Shown: piece after piece, positions 10,024-19,133 of the stretch
How the letters are laid out: each line of letters begins with the position of its first letter
How positions within the stretch are numbered: position 1 is the stretch's first letter
Source: an uncultured Collinsella sp.
GTDB lineage: Bacteria > Actinomycetota > Coriobacteriia > Coriobacteriales > Coriobacteriaceae
DNA length: 64,000 bases
Reading direction: 5' to 3'
NCBI GenBank assembly: GCA_959023295.1
Contig: CAUFBM010000009.1
Location: 1 to 64,000 of the forward strand
Notes under the pieces: model-generated
The model's input: the letters and a program-made list of their open reading frames with translations, nothing else
What the model was told of the DNA's origin: nothing
Databases searched by the model: none
Position numbers and translations under genes: made by a program

Positions 10024-10037
10024 CGAACATCTGTGCG
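10024..10037. promoter_or_regulatory. LexA-type SOS box upstream of uvrA
   Basis: CGAACATCTGTGCG matches the Gram-positive LexA consensus CGAAC-N4-GTTCG at nine of ten defined positions. It lies 62 bp before uvrA and just after a possible -10 hexamer TATTAC (10019-10024). Part of the call rests on the stronger box at the Y-family polymerase in the same window. Confidence 0.55.
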
Positions 10038-10098
10038 CGTTGAGTGCGTTAAACTCATCGACAGTGTGATTTGAGGTTATAGGAGGCAAGGAGCTTCC

Positions 10099-12975
10099 AT
10101 GTCTGATTCTTCTATCGTTATCCGTGGTGCGCGCGAACACAACCTGGGCAATATCGATGTTTCCATCCCGCGCGACGAGCTCGTGGTCATTACCGGTCTT
10201 TCGGGCTCGGGCAAGAGCTCGCTGGCGTTTGACACGATCTATGCCGAGGGTCAGCGTCGCTACGTGGAAAGCCTGTCGAGTTATGCGCGCCAGTTTTTAG
10301 GCCAGATGGACAAGCCCGATCTAGACTCGATCGACGGCCTTTCGCCAGCCGTCTCGATCGATCAGAAGACGACGTCCAAGAATCCGCGCTCGACGGTGGG
10401 TACTGTAACTGAGATTTATGACTACCTTCGCTTGCTTTTTGCACGCGTGGGCACGCCACACTGCCCCGAGTGCGGTCGCGTTATCGAACGCCAGACCACC
10501 GACCAGGTCGCCGATAAGGTCCTGGCAGCGGGAGAGGGTCGTCGTGCGTTTGTGCTGGCACCGGTGGTGCGCGGGCGCAAAGGCGAGTACGCAAAATTGT
10601 TCGAGGATCTTCGGGCTGAGGGCTTTAGCCGCGTGCGTGTCGACGGCGAAGTACGCTCGCTCGACGACCCCATCGATCTGGACAAAAAGTTCAAGCACGA
10701 TATCGAGGTCGTAGTCGACCGCATCGTGATTCGGGAAAACTCTCTGGGCCGTATCGCCGAGTCGGTTGAACAGGCGACTGCCTTGGCACACGGCAATGTG
10801 AACGTGTACATGCTGCCCGATCGCGATGCTCCCGAGGGAACCGAGGGCGAGCTGCTGGAGTATTCGTTGGCTCTGGCGTGCCCGGAGCACGGGCACTCCA
10901 TCGACGACCTACAACCCCGCGACTTTTCGTTCAACGCGCCCTATGGTGCGTGTCCCGAGTGCGATGGTCTGGGCTTTAAGAAAACGGTCGATGCCGAGGC
11001 GCTGATTGATGACCCGTCGAAGTCGATTGCCGATGGGGTCTTTGGAAGCCTGTTCGGCAATTCGAACTACTACCCCCAGATCTTCGCCGCGGTCTGTAAG
11101 CACTTTAAGGTGAGCGCGGATACACCGTGGGAAGACCTACCTCCGCGAGTGCGCCGTGCATTTTTGGATGGCATGGGCGACAAGAAGATTTCGGTGGACT
11201 ATCAAAAGCTCGACGGTCGTCGCAGCCAGTGGGACACCAAGTTTTCGGGCGTGCGCAATATCCTGTACGAGCGCTATACCGAGACGACCAACGAGAACAC
11301 TAAGGCGCGCCTGGAGAAGTACATTCGCGAGGAGCCGTGTTCGAGCTGCCATGGTGCTCGCCTGCGCCCCGAGATGCTCGCCGTCACCGTGGGCGGCAAG
11401 TCCATTTATGAGGTTTGTTGCCTGTCGTGCCGCGAGTCGCTCGAGTTTTTTGAGGACCTTGAGCTCACCGAGCGTCAACAATTCATCGGCGGTCGTATCG
11501 TCAAGGAAATCCTGGAACGCTTGCGTTTTCTGGTTGATGTCGGCCTTGATTATCTGACGCTCGATCGTGCTTCGGCGACGCTTTCCGGCGGTGAGGCGCA
11601 GCGCATTCGCCTGGCTACGCAGATCGGTGCGGGCCTCATGGGCGTTCTCTATATTCTGGACGAGCCTTCGATTGGTCTTCACCAGCGCGACAACGAGCGG
11701 CTGATTAAGACACTCGAGCGCCTGCGCGATATCGGCAACACCGTTATCGTCGTTGAACACGATGAGGACACGATTCGCGCTGCCGACTATGTGATCGATA
11801 TGGGGCCAGGCGCGGGCGTCAACGGCGGGCACGTGGTCGCCGCGGGAACGCCTGCCGATATCATGGCGTGCCCCGATTCCATGACGGGTGCTTATTTGAC
11901 CGGCAAGCGGATGATCCGCGTGCCAGACGAGCGCCGCAAGCCCGGCCGCGGCTGCCTTAAGATCACGGGCGCCCGCGCCAACAACCTCAAAAACGTTACC
12001 GCCAAGATTGAGTTCGGTACGCTCACAGTCGTTACCGGTGTTTCGGGATCGGGCAAGAGCTCCCTGGTCACCGATACGATTGCGCCCGCGCTTACGAATG
12101 CCATCCACCGTTCGACGCGTCCCGTGGGTCCGTACAAGAAGATTGAGGGCATCGAGTGCATCGATAAGGTGATCGACATTGACCAGTCGCCGATCGGTCG
12201 CACGCCGCGTTCGAACCCTGCGACCTATATTGGCCTGTGGGATGATCTGCGCGCGCTGTTTGCGAGCACGCCGGAGTCGAAGGCGCGTGGCTACTCGCCG
12301 GGACGCTTCTCCTTTAATGTGAGCGGCGGACGCTGCGAGGCGTGCAAGGGCGACGGCCAGATCAAGATTGAGATGCACTTTCTTCCCGATATTTATGTTC
12401 CCTGCGAGGCTTGTGGCGGCAAGCGCTATAACCGCGAGACGCTCGAGGTTACCTATCGTGGCAAGACTATCTCGGACGTACTTGACATGAGCGTGGCCGA
12501 GGCACTGGCTTTCTTTGGGAATATTCCGCAGATCAAGCGAAAGCTTCAAACCCTGTATGACGTCGGCCTAGGTTATGTGAGCTTGGGCCAGCCCGCCACG
12601 ACGCTCTCGGGTGGTGAGGCGCAGCGCGTAAAGCTCGCCAAGGAGCTTCATCGCCGTCAGACGGGTAAGACGTTCTATATTTTGGACGAGCCTACGACCG
12701 GTCTTCATTTTGAGGACGTTCGCCAGTTACTTGATGTGTTGCAGCGTCTAGTCGATGCGGGCAATACGGTGTTGGTGATCGAGCACAACCTCGATGTCAT
12801 CAAGGTCGCCGACCGTCTGATCGATATGGGTCCCGAGGGTGGCAACGGTGGCGGAACTGTCGTGGTCTCGGGTACGCCAGAGCAGGTTGCGGCATGCCCG
12901 CAGAGCTATACCGGCAAGTTCTTGGCGCCGTTGCTCAAACGCGATAAGGAGCGTCAAGCGCAACTCGATGCCTAA
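10099..12975 (+). CDS. uvrA: Excinuclease ABC subunit A
   Basis: UvrA is the dimeric ATPase that finds bulky DNA lesions and loads UvrB. The 958-residue protein has two ABC ATPase modules: Walker A GLSGSGKS (33-40) with a first LSGGEAQRIRLA signature, and GVSGSGKS in the second half with LSGGEAQRVKLA. Zinc-binding Cys pairs are visible in both halves (CPECG, CSSCHG, CEACKGDG, CEACGGKRY). Length and order are canonical. AGGAGG lies upstream of the ATG. A LexA-like box at 10024-10037 suggests SOS induction. Confidence 0.98.
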   Translation: MSDSSIVIRGAREHNLGNIDVSIPRDELVVITGLSGSGKSSLAFDTIYAEGQRRYVESLSSYARQFLGQMDKPDLDSIDGLSPAVSIDQKTTSKNPRSTVGTVTEIYDYLRLLFARVGTPHCPECGRVIERQTTDQVADKVLAAGEGRRAFVLAPVVRGRKGEYAKLFEDLRAEGFSRVRVDGEVRSLDDPIDLDKKFKHDIEVVVDRIVIRENSLGRIAESVEQATALAHGNVNVYMLPDRDAPEGTEGELLEYSLALACPEHGHSIDDLQPRDFSFNAPYGACPECDGLGFKKTVDAEALIDDPSKSIADGVFGSLFGNSNYYPQIFAAVCKHFKVSADTPWEDLPPRVRRAFLDGMGDKKISVDYQKLDGRRSQWDTKFSGVRNILYERYTETTNENTKARLEKYIREEPCSSCHGARLRPEMLAVTVGGKSIYEVCCLSCRESLEFFEDLELTERQQFIGGRIVKEILERLRFLVDVGLDYLTLDRASATLSGGEAQRIRLATQIGAGLMGVLYILDEPSIGLHQRDNERLIKTLERLRDIGNTVIVVEHDEDTIRAADYVIDMGPGAGVNGGHVVAAGTPADIMACPDSMTGAYLTGKRMIRVPDERRKPGRGCLKITGARANNLKNVTAKIEFGTLTVVTGVSGSGKSSLVTDTIAPALTNAIHRSTRPVGPYKKIEGIECIDKVIDIDQSPIGRTPRSNPATYIGLWDDLRALFASTPESKARGYSPGRFSFNVSGGRCEACKGDGQIKIEMHFLPDIYVPCEACGGKRYNRETLEVTYRGKTISDVLDMSVAEALAFFGNIPQIKRKLQTLYDVGLGYVSLGQPATTLSGGEAQRVKLAKELHRRQTGKTFYILDEPTTGLHFEDVRQLLDVLQRLVDAGNTVLVIEHNLDVIKVADRLIDMGPEGGNGGGTVVVSGTPEQVAACPQSYTGKFLAPLLKRDKERQAQLDA

Positions 12976-12997
12976 TACATAGGTGTTTTTGAAACAT

Positions 12998-13037
12998 GAG
13001 CGCCGCCGATTCCTTGCGATTCGGTGGCGCTCTCTTT
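12998..13037 (+). terminator. Probable terminator after uvrA
   Basis: The inverted repeat GAGCGCC(G)CCGA...TCGG(T)GGCGCTC (12998-13032) is followed by a short T-rich run. The stem contains one wobble pair and a longish loop. The T tract is weak, so termination may be partial. Confidence 0.5.
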
Positions 13038-13111
13038 GTCGAGATAGCGTATGCCGCGCAAATGGACATATACTTAAAAATTGCGTTCTTATATGAGGGA
13101 AAGGATATGCC

Positions 13112-13612
13112 ATGCCGAAGGCCGTGAAGACGCCAAAGACCAACGCCATGCGTGAGCTGGAAAGCGCCGGCATCCCCTATGTTCTCCATACGTACGAAGA
13201 CGATGACGACGAATCGTCGGGGCTGGGCGTCGCGATTTCCGAGCAGCTTGGCGAGGAGCCCGGTCAGGGATTTAAGACCCTGGTCTGCACGACGCCGTCC
13301 AACGACCATGTCGTGTGCTGCATTCCCGTTGCCGACGAGCTCGACCTCAAGGCCGCCGCGCGCGCCGCAGGCGAAAAGTCGCTGACCATGATGCATGTCA
13401 AAGATTTGCTTGCCGCGACGGGGTATGTCCGCGGCGGTTGCAGTCCGGTCGGTATGAAAAAACGCTTCCGGACTCTGATCGATGAGACATGTGTCCTTTG
13501 GGATACCATTTTTATCTCGGGAGGCAAGCGCGGCTACCAGCTTGAGGTTGCACCCGACGACTTAGTTGCATTTTGCGGGGCCACGGTCGCCCCGATCACG
13601 AGAGAGGACTGA
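13112..13612 (+). CDS. ybaK: Cys-tRNA(Pro)/Cys-tRNA(Cys) deacylase, YbaK/EbsC family
   Basis: A 166-residue YbaK-type editing enzyme that hydrolyses cysteine mischarged on tRNA-Pro. The YbaK core is clear: KTLVCTTPSNDHVVCCIPVADELDLK, the ALN-like lysine region, and the signature GYVRGGCSPVGMKKRF, ending IFISGGKRGYQLEVAPDDL. GAAAGGA precedes the ATG. The gene ends 3 bp before murJ, so the two are probably co-transcribed with uvrC, though nothing in the sequence links their functions. Confidence 0.93.
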   Translation: MPKAVKTPKTNAMRELESAGIPYVLHTYEDDDDESSGLGVAISEQLGEEPGQGFKTLVCTTPSNDHVVCCIPVADELDLKAAARAAGEKSLTMMHVKDLLAATGYVRGGCSPVGMKKRFRTLIDETCVLWDTIFISGGKRGYQLEVAPDDLVAFCGATVAPITRED

Positions 13613-13615
13613 GCG

Positions 13616-15865
13616 ATGCCGCAGGAAGAATCAAAACGCGGGGCTCATTTTGCAAAGGGGCCGACCCTCTCAGCATCTTCGCCTGAGTTGGCTTCGGTCG
13701 AACAAGAGATTCGTAAAGCCTGGTCGGCTGCCACCGACCCGGGTGAGACAGCGGTGTATTTGCGTGCCGCCGGTGCCGGTTCGGTGCCTTCTCGTTCGCC
13801 TCTTTCCTCGACTCGACCCGACGAGACGGCAGTGTTTTTGGCCGCTGCTCGTGCAGGCGTGGATCGGGCGTCCAGCACTTTGGATACGCCTCATGCCCCG
13901 AGTCCCGATGAGACTGCGGTGTTTTTGATGGCCGCACAAGGGAAAAGTTCGCATCAGGGCGCGGCCGCCGTTAGCCCTGCAACGCAGGATGCTCCCGATG
14001 ACGGCGAACCGTTGCTTTCTGATGATGAATGGTCACCGCTCGGTTCAGTGGATCTCGTCGAAGGCGTGACGGTCGACGACGATGACGATTGGGATCCCTT
14101 GTCGTTTTCTGGTCGAGGTGCTGTCGCGCAGGAAGTCGATACGGTGTTTGGGGATCATGCCGCGTCTGGCGACAATGTGATCTTAGTCGATGATCCCTTT
14201 GTGGCGGATGCCCCTCTTTCCTCTGAGGATGAGATTGAGTCGCAGCCCGAGTCACACGTGGAATCTCAGGACGACGTAGACGATATGGGCTCGTCCGACT
14301 ATTCCACGGTGGGTCGATCTGCTGGCCTTATGACCGTGCTGACCATTGTGTCGCGTGTCACCGGTTTTATCCGCACTTGGGCTATGGCTGCCGCTATCGG
14401 CATGTCGCTGCTCTCGTCTTCCTATCAGGTTGCCAACAACCTGCCCAACATGCTCTACGAGCTTGTGATGGGCGGTATGTTGGTTACCGCCTTTTTGCCG
14501 GTGTACATGGGCGTTCGCCGCGAGCAGGGGCGCGAAGCCTCAAATGAATATGTGGGCAACCTGCTTGGCATCCTGCTCTTGCTGCTGGGCGGCATTTCGG
14601 TCTTGGGCACCGTGTTCGCTCCGGGCTTTATTTGGACGCAGTCTTTCCTTTCGGGCGACGGCGGGAGCATGGATACCGCCGCATTCATGTTCCGTTTCTT
14701 TGCCATCCAGATATTGTTTTATGGTCTGGGCTCAGTGTTCTCGGGCGTTCTCAACGCACATCGCGATTACTTTTGGTCGACGTTTGCCCCCGTTTTGAAT
14801 AACGTGATCGTCATCGCCAGCTTTATGGGGTTCGATCCCGTCTCCGCGCAGTTCGGCGAGCATGCTGGCGTTATCTTGATTTCGCTGGGAACGACCCTTG
14901 GCGTCTTTGTTCAGATGGCGTGCCAGATTCCCGCGCTGGGCAAGCACGGCGTGCATCCCCATATCCATATCGACTATAAGCACCCCGCACTGCGCCAGAC
15001 GATTACGCTGGGCATTCCGACGCTGCTCGCCACGGTGTGCATGTTTGTCTCGACCTCCATCACTAATGCCGCCGCACTGGTGGTGCAGCCCGAGACCGGA
15101 CCTTCCGTCATTGCGTATGCTCGCCTGTGGTATACGCTACCTTATGCGCTGATCGCCGCCTCGCTTTCGACGGCACTCTATACCGAGCTATCGCATGATG
15201 CCCAGGAACAGGACTACGATAGCGTTCGCACTGGCATCTCGAGTGGCGTTGCCCAGATGCTCTTCTTCCTGATTCCGTTCGCGTTGTATCTGATTGTCTT
15301 CGCCCGCCCGCTCAATATGATTTACTGCGCCGGCAAGTTCGATGAGTCCGGCGTGGCGTTGGTGTCGGAGTTCCTTATTTACCTGGCGCTTTCGCTGCCG
15401 CTCTACGGCGTGGTCGTGCTCATGCAGAAGAGCTTCTCGGCCTTGCTCGATATGAAGCCCTACGGTCGTTATTGCCTTTACTCTGCCATCGGACAGGCCG
15501 GTTCGGTGCTGTTGTTTGGTGTGGTGCTGGGCTACGGCATGCCTGCGATTGCGCTTTCGTATGTTGTCGACTATGTGATTTTGGTCGGCTGTTCGCTGTG
15601 GTGGCTGCGTCGTCGTCTGCAGGGTCTTCAGATTAAATCTATTCTGCACGGCTGCTTCTTTGGTCTTTTGCTCGGCGGCCTGGGTGCCGCAGTGGGTGCC
15701 GGCGTTTTGTGGGCGCTCGAGAACTATGTCGGTGCGCTCGGCGGGTCAATTCTGATTACGTTGGGTTACGTATGCATCGCGGGCATGGCTTCGCTTGCCG
15801 TGACCTTTGGGCTCGCTATTGTCTTTAAGATGCCCGAGGTCTCTGCATTGCTTCGCCGCAAGTAG
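13616..15865 (+). CDS. murJ: MurJ/MviN lipid II flippase with long cytoplasmic N-terminal extension
   Basis: MurJ flips the peptidoglycan precursor lipid II across the membrane. The MOP-superfamily core starts near residue 228 (RSAGLMTVLTIVSRVTGFIRTW, SSYQVANNLPNMLYELVMGGML) and continues with about 14 membrane helices. Before it lies an unusual acidic, low-complexity extension of roughly 225 residues rich in D, E, S and P. It contains three copies of a short motif: GETAVYLRAA (43-52), DETAVFLAAA (69-78) and DETAVFLMAA (98-107). This resembles the phosphothreonine motif ETTSVF of GarA/OdhI, recognised by FHA domains. Mycobacterial MviN is known to be controlled by Ser/Thr phosphorylation and an FHA partner. 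A similar control here is an inference. Confidence 0.93.
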   Translation: MPQEESKRGAHFAKGPTLSASSPELASVEQEIRKAWSAATDPGETAVYLRAAGAGSVPSRSPLSSTRPDETAVFLAAARAGVDRASSTLDTPHAPSPDETAVFLMAAQGKSSHQGAAAVSPATQDAPDDGEPLLSDDEWSPLGSVDLVEGVTVDDDDDWDPLSFSGRGAVAQEVDTVFGDHAASGDNVILVDDPFVADAPLSSEDEIESQPESHVESQDDVDDMGSSDYSTVGRSAGLMTVLTIVSRVTGFIRTWAMAAAIGMSLLSSSYQVANNLPNMLYELVMGGMLVTAFLPVYMGVRREQGREASNEYVGNLLGILLLLLGGISVLGTVFAPGFIWTQSFLSGDGGSMDTAAFMFRFFAIQILFYGLGSVFSGVLNAHRDYFWSTFAPVLNNVIVIASFMGFDPVSAQFGEHAGVILISLGTTLGVFVQMACQIPALGKHGVHPHIHIDYKHPALRQTITLGIPTLLATVCMFVSTSITNAAALVVQPETGPSVIAYARLWYTLPYALIAASLSTALYTELSHDAQEQDYDSVRTGISSGVAQMLFFLIPFALYLIVFARPLNMIYCAGKFDESGVALVSEFLIYLALSLPLYGVVVLMQKSFSALLDMKPYGRYCLYSAIGQAGSVLLFGVVLGYGMPAIALSYVVDYVILVGCSLWWLRRRLQGLQIKSILHGCFFGLLLGGLGAAVGAGVLWALENYVGALGGSILITLGYVCIAGMASLAVTFGLAIVFKMPEVSALLRRK
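13742..13936 (+). repeat. Three coding repeats (ETAV[F/Y]L motif) in murJ
   Basis: Three degenerate 10-codon repeats start at residues 43, 69 and 98 of MurJ, spaced 26 and 29 residues apart. Each has the invariant core ETAV, an aromatic residue, then L. The surrounding linkers are not conserved, so the motif rather than the DNA appears to be under selection. Confidence 0.8.
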
Positions 15866-17836
15866 GTGCGTGTGGCCGGCCACGACAACATACCAACACT
15901 CGCCGAGCAGGTTTCGCGCGTTCCCACGCAGCCCGGATGTTACCTTTGGAAAGATGCCAAGGGCGATGTCATCTACGTTGGCAAGGCGAAAAACTTGCGT
16001 TCCCGTATGCGCCAGTACGTGACGCTGCAGGATGAGCGCCAAAAAATACCGCTCATGATGCAATTGGTTGCGAGCTTTGACTACATCGTCGTCGAAACCG
16101 AGCATGAGGCGCTTGTGCTCGAGCGTAACCTGATCGGCCAGTACCATCCGTACTTTAATGTGGACCTTAAGGACGACAAGAGCTATCCCTTTATCGCTAT
16201 CACCAAGAGCGATCTGTTCCCGGCTATTAAATATACGCGTGAGCGCCATAAGCCGGGAACGCGCTATTTTGGTCCCTATACTGACAGCCGTGCGGCGCGT
16301 GAGACCATTGATACGCTGCGCAAGGTGATCCCGATCTGCTCGGCTTCTTGTGCGGAGTGGCGTCGATGCCGCCGTATTGTCGAGTCCCACAAGGGCGAAG
16401 AAGATATCGTCAATATGATTTGCGCGCAAAACGGGCGGCCTTGCTTTGACTATCATGTCGGCCGTGGGCCGGGGGCGTGTGTTGGTGCGATTTCTCCCGC
16501 CGACTATGCCAAGAACGTTAAGCGCGTCGAGCGCTTTTTGTCTGGCCATCGCAAGGATGTCGTCGACGAGCTCACGGCCGAGATGGCAGAGGCTGCCGAG
16601 GCGCTCGATTTTGAGCGTGCGGCACGCGTCAAGCGTCGCCTAGATGTCATCAGGGGCCTGGATGATCGTCAGCAGGTCGTATTTCCGTCCAGTGTCGATA
16701 TCGATGTCATTGGTTTTTATCGCGAGGAGACCATCTCGGCTGCCTGCGTCTTTGTCGTGCGCGAGGGTCGAACGGTTCGAACCTGTGAGTTTATCCTCGA
16801 TAAGGGCCTTGATGTCGACGAGGAAGAACTCCAGTCGGGTTTTCTTAAGCGCTATTACGACGAGACGGCTGATATTCCAGCTGAGATCAACCTTTCTATT
16901 GAGCTTGAGGACGCAGAGGCGCTGGGGGAGTGGCTTGCGGCCAAGCGTGAGCGCTCCTGCCATCTCCATAGACCTCAGCGCGGCGAAAAGCATCGATTAC
17001 TCGATATGGCATCCAAAAATGCCCGTCATGCCCTTATGCGCTACATGATGCGCACGGGTTATGCCGACGATCGCACCAATCAGGCACTTTTGGAGCTCGA
17101 GAGTGCCCTGGCACTGCCCGAGCCTCCGATGCGTATCGAGTGCTTCGATATTTCCACGCTGCATGGCACCTTCACGGTTGCGTCGATGGTGGTGTTTACC
17201 AACGGTCGTGCCGACAAGAGCCAGTACCGACGCTTTAAAATCCAGACCGAACTGGACGAGGCGAACGACTTCGTGTCGATGTCCGAGGTCCTTGGTCGGC
17301 GCTACGCTCCCGAGCGCATGGCCGACGAGCGTTTTGGCTCGCGCCCCGATTTGCTTGTTGTCGACGGCGGCAAGCCGCAATTGACGGCGGCCATCAAACA
17401 ACTTGAGGCCCTTGGACTCGATATACCAGTTTGCGGCTTGGCGAAGGCCGATGAGGAGGTTTTTGTGCCTTGGGACGAGACGCCTGTCGTGCTGCCGACA
17501 GGGTCCGCTTCGCTCTACCTGATCAAACAGGTGCGAGACGAATCGCACCGTTTTGCCATTACATTCCATCGCGAGCTGCGCGATAAGGCAATGACGGTCT
17601 CGGTGCTCGACGATGTTCCAGGCGTGGGACCCACCAGAAAACGTGCTATTATGCGCCATTTTGGCTCGATGAAACGGTTGCGCGCGGCGAGCGAGAAAGA
17701 GATTGCAGAAGTTCGAGGCGTTCCTGCCGATGTCGCAAGATCGGTCCATGAGGCTCTTGCTGCCTGGAATGAAGAGCGAGACAAGGCCACCACAAGCCGA
17801 TCCGAAAACCAAACACACCCTAAACAACTGATATAA
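15866..17836 (+). CDS. uvrC: Excinuclease ABC subunit C
   Basis: UvrC makes both incisions of nucleotide excision repair. The 656-residue product has the N-terminal GIY-YIG nuclease (PGCYLWKDAKGDVIYVGKAK, about 23-43), a UVR motif (EALDFERAARVKRRL), the RNase H-like C-terminal nuclease (IECFDISTLHG and DLLVVDGGKPQL), and tandem helix-hairpin-helix motifs (DVPGVGPTRKRAIMRHFG). I use the GTG at 15866, directly after the murJ stop; a GTG two codons later is equally possible. No ATG fits. The arrangement implies coupling with murJ. Confidence 0.97.
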   Translation: MRVAGHDNIPTLAEQVSRVPTQPGCYLWKDAKGDVIYVGKAKNLRSRMRQYVTLQDERQKIPLMMQLVASFDYIVVETEHEALVLERNLIGQYHPYFNVDLKDDKSYPFIAITKSDLFPAIKYTRERHKPGTRYFGPYTDSRAARETIDTLRKVIPICSASCAEWRRCRRIVESHKGEEDIVNMICAQNGRPCFDYHVGRGPGACVGAISPADYAKNVKRVERFLSGHRKDVVDELTAEMAEAAEALDFERAARVKRRLDVIRGLDDRQQVVFPSSVDIDVIGFYREETISAACVFVVREGRTVRTCEFILDKGLDVDEEELQSGFLKRYYDETADIPAEINLSIELEDAEALGEWLAAKRERSCHLHRPQRGEKHRLLDMASKNARHALMRYMMRTGYADDRTNQALLELESALALPEPPMRIECFDISTLHGTFTVASMVVFTNGRADKSQYRRFKIQTELDEANDFVSMSEVLGRRYAPERMADERFGSRPDLLVVDGGKPQLTAAIKQLEALGLDIPVCGLAKADEEVFVPWDETPVVLPTGSASLYLIKQVRDESHRFAITFHRELRDKAMTVSVLDDVPGVGPTRKRAIMRHFGSMKRLRAASEKEIAEVRGVPADVARSVHEALAAWNEERDKATTSRSENQTHPKQLI

Positions 17837-18160
17837 AAGCGTTGTTATCCTGCAGATTGACGATGACTGATGTCTCACCTCGTCGATGCATACTGTCTGC
17901 CATTGTGTTTGTCAACGATTTCGGTGAACGGTAGCAAATACCGTTCAAGCGGATGTGCGTATCGGTCGCCGAGCGCAGCGCCCAAGTTGGGTTTGTTGGC
18001 GGGTAAGGTATATCGTCCGCAAGTTGCGCGTGGGCCGTTGTCGTCGGCACCGCCATCACGCACCTCACGAGTATTACGAGTTGGTTCAAAGCCGCGCTTG
18101 AGGCGTAAGACGGACCTCGTATCCGCTTGGGGCGGTATACTCAATAAAGGCAATTGATCG
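17837..18160. other. Gene-free interval uvrC-rapZ
   Basis: No convincing gene is seen. A 9-bp perfect hairpin (17925-17933 with 17939-17947, loop GCAAA) lies near the left end without a T tract. A -10-like TATACT at 18136-18141 could start the rapZ transcript just before the hairpin at 18161, but no good -35 is visible. Open frames here have neither ribosome sites nor recognisable products. Confidence 0.5.
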
Positions 18161-18195
18161 CGCGGGATCCGCTGGCCGGGTCCCGCGTTTATTTT
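18161..18195 (+). promoter_or_regulatory. Terminator-like hairpin directly before the rapZ ribosome site
   Basis: A 10-bp stem (18161-18170 with 18178-18187, one G-U pair) is followed by TTTATTTT and then at once by AGGAGG (18196-18201) of rapZ. It has the form of an intrinsic terminator placed between a TATACT hexamer and the start codon. It could end uvrC read-through or attenuate rapZ. Confidence 0.5.
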
Positions 18196-18206
18196 AGGAG
18201 GCACAC

Positions 18207-19127
18207 ATGCAAAAGGGAGATGCCATGGATGCGGCGGAGCGCTCGGAGCGTATCCCCGATATCGTTATCATCACCGGAATGTCCGGATCGGGCCGAACGC
18301 AAGCCATGCATGTGTTTGAGGACATGGGCTATTTTTGTATCGACAATCTGCCCCCGCGCCTGATTGCCCAGCTCGCAGAGCTCGTTGGCATCAATACGGG
18401 CGTTGGCAGACACCTTGCCGTTACTTGCGACCTTCGTAGCCAGGGCTTGTTCGATGAACTGCTCGATGCTGTTGCCGCACTGGAAGAGCGCGAGATGAGC
18501 TGCGACATCGTGTTTCTCGAGGCGTCTGACGAGGTGCTGATTCGCCGGTATAGCGAAAACCGTCGCCGCCATCCCATTGCAAAGCCGGGGGAGACCACGG
18601 CCGACGCTATTCAGCGTGAACGTCTGCAGCTGAAGGGCGTTCGCGATCGAGCGGATATGATTATCGACACGAGCCGCTTGCGCACTTCTGCCTTACGTAA
18701 CAAGCTTCGCATGGCTTTTTCCGAGCTGTCCGACCAGCAGCTTATGGATGTCCACGTGTTCTCGTTTGGCTTTAAGCATGGCATGCCCGTTGAGGCGGAT
18801 ATCATGATCGATGTTCGCTTCTTGCCCAATCCTTTCTACGATCCCGAGATGCGTACCATGACCGGTCTCGATAAGAAGGTCTCCGATTTTGTCTTGGACC
18901 ACCCCAAGACTCAGGAGTTCTGGAAGGCCTGGACCCAGCTGCTCGATACGGTCATGCCGGGTTATATCGCAGAGGGCAAGCCGCAGCTTTCCATTGCCAT
19001 CGGTTGCACGGGCGGTCAACACCGCAGCGTTGCCATCGCCGAGGCCACGGCCCGCTATCTGGAGGGTGCTCAGTATCATGTGAGCATCTCCCACCGCGAC
19101 TTGTCGCGTGCCAACACAAAGGCATAG
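18207..19127 (+). CDS. rapZ: RapZ/YvcJ-family nucleotide-binding protein
   Basis: A 306-residue P-loop protein of the RapZ family. In E. coli RapZ is the RNase adaptor controlling GlmS through small RNAs; the role in Gram-positives is less clear. The sequence has the P-loop GMSGSGRT (24-31) with arginine in place of the usual lysine, FVFED/GYFCIDNLPPRL, DTSRL, and the C-terminal GCTGGQHRSVAIAE signature. The start at 18207 has AGGAGG at 5-bp spacing; an alternative ATG at 18225 is possible. whiA follows by 6 bp. The yvcK gene that often separates rapZ and whiA is absent. Confidence 0.93.
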   Translation: MQKGDAMDAAERSERIPDIVIITGMSGSGRTQAMHVFEDMGYFCIDNLPPRLIAQLAELVGINTGVGRHLAVTCDLRSQGLFDELLDAVAALEEREMSCDIVFLEASDEVLIRRYSENRRRHPIAKPGETTADAIQRERLQLKGVRDRADMIIDTSRLRTSALRNKLRMAFSELSDQQLMDVHVFSFGFKHGMPVEADIMIDVRFLPNPFYDPEMRTMTGLDKKVSDFVLDHPKTQEFWKAWTQLLDTVMPGYIAEGKPQLSIAIGCTGGQHRSVAIAEATARYLEGAQYHVSISHRDLSRANTKA

Positions 19128-19133
19128 GTTTAC

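Noticed and set aside
17870..18157. A 95-codon open frame between uvrC and rapZ.
   Set aside because: No ribosome site, unusual composition, and it crosses hairpins; no recognisable product.
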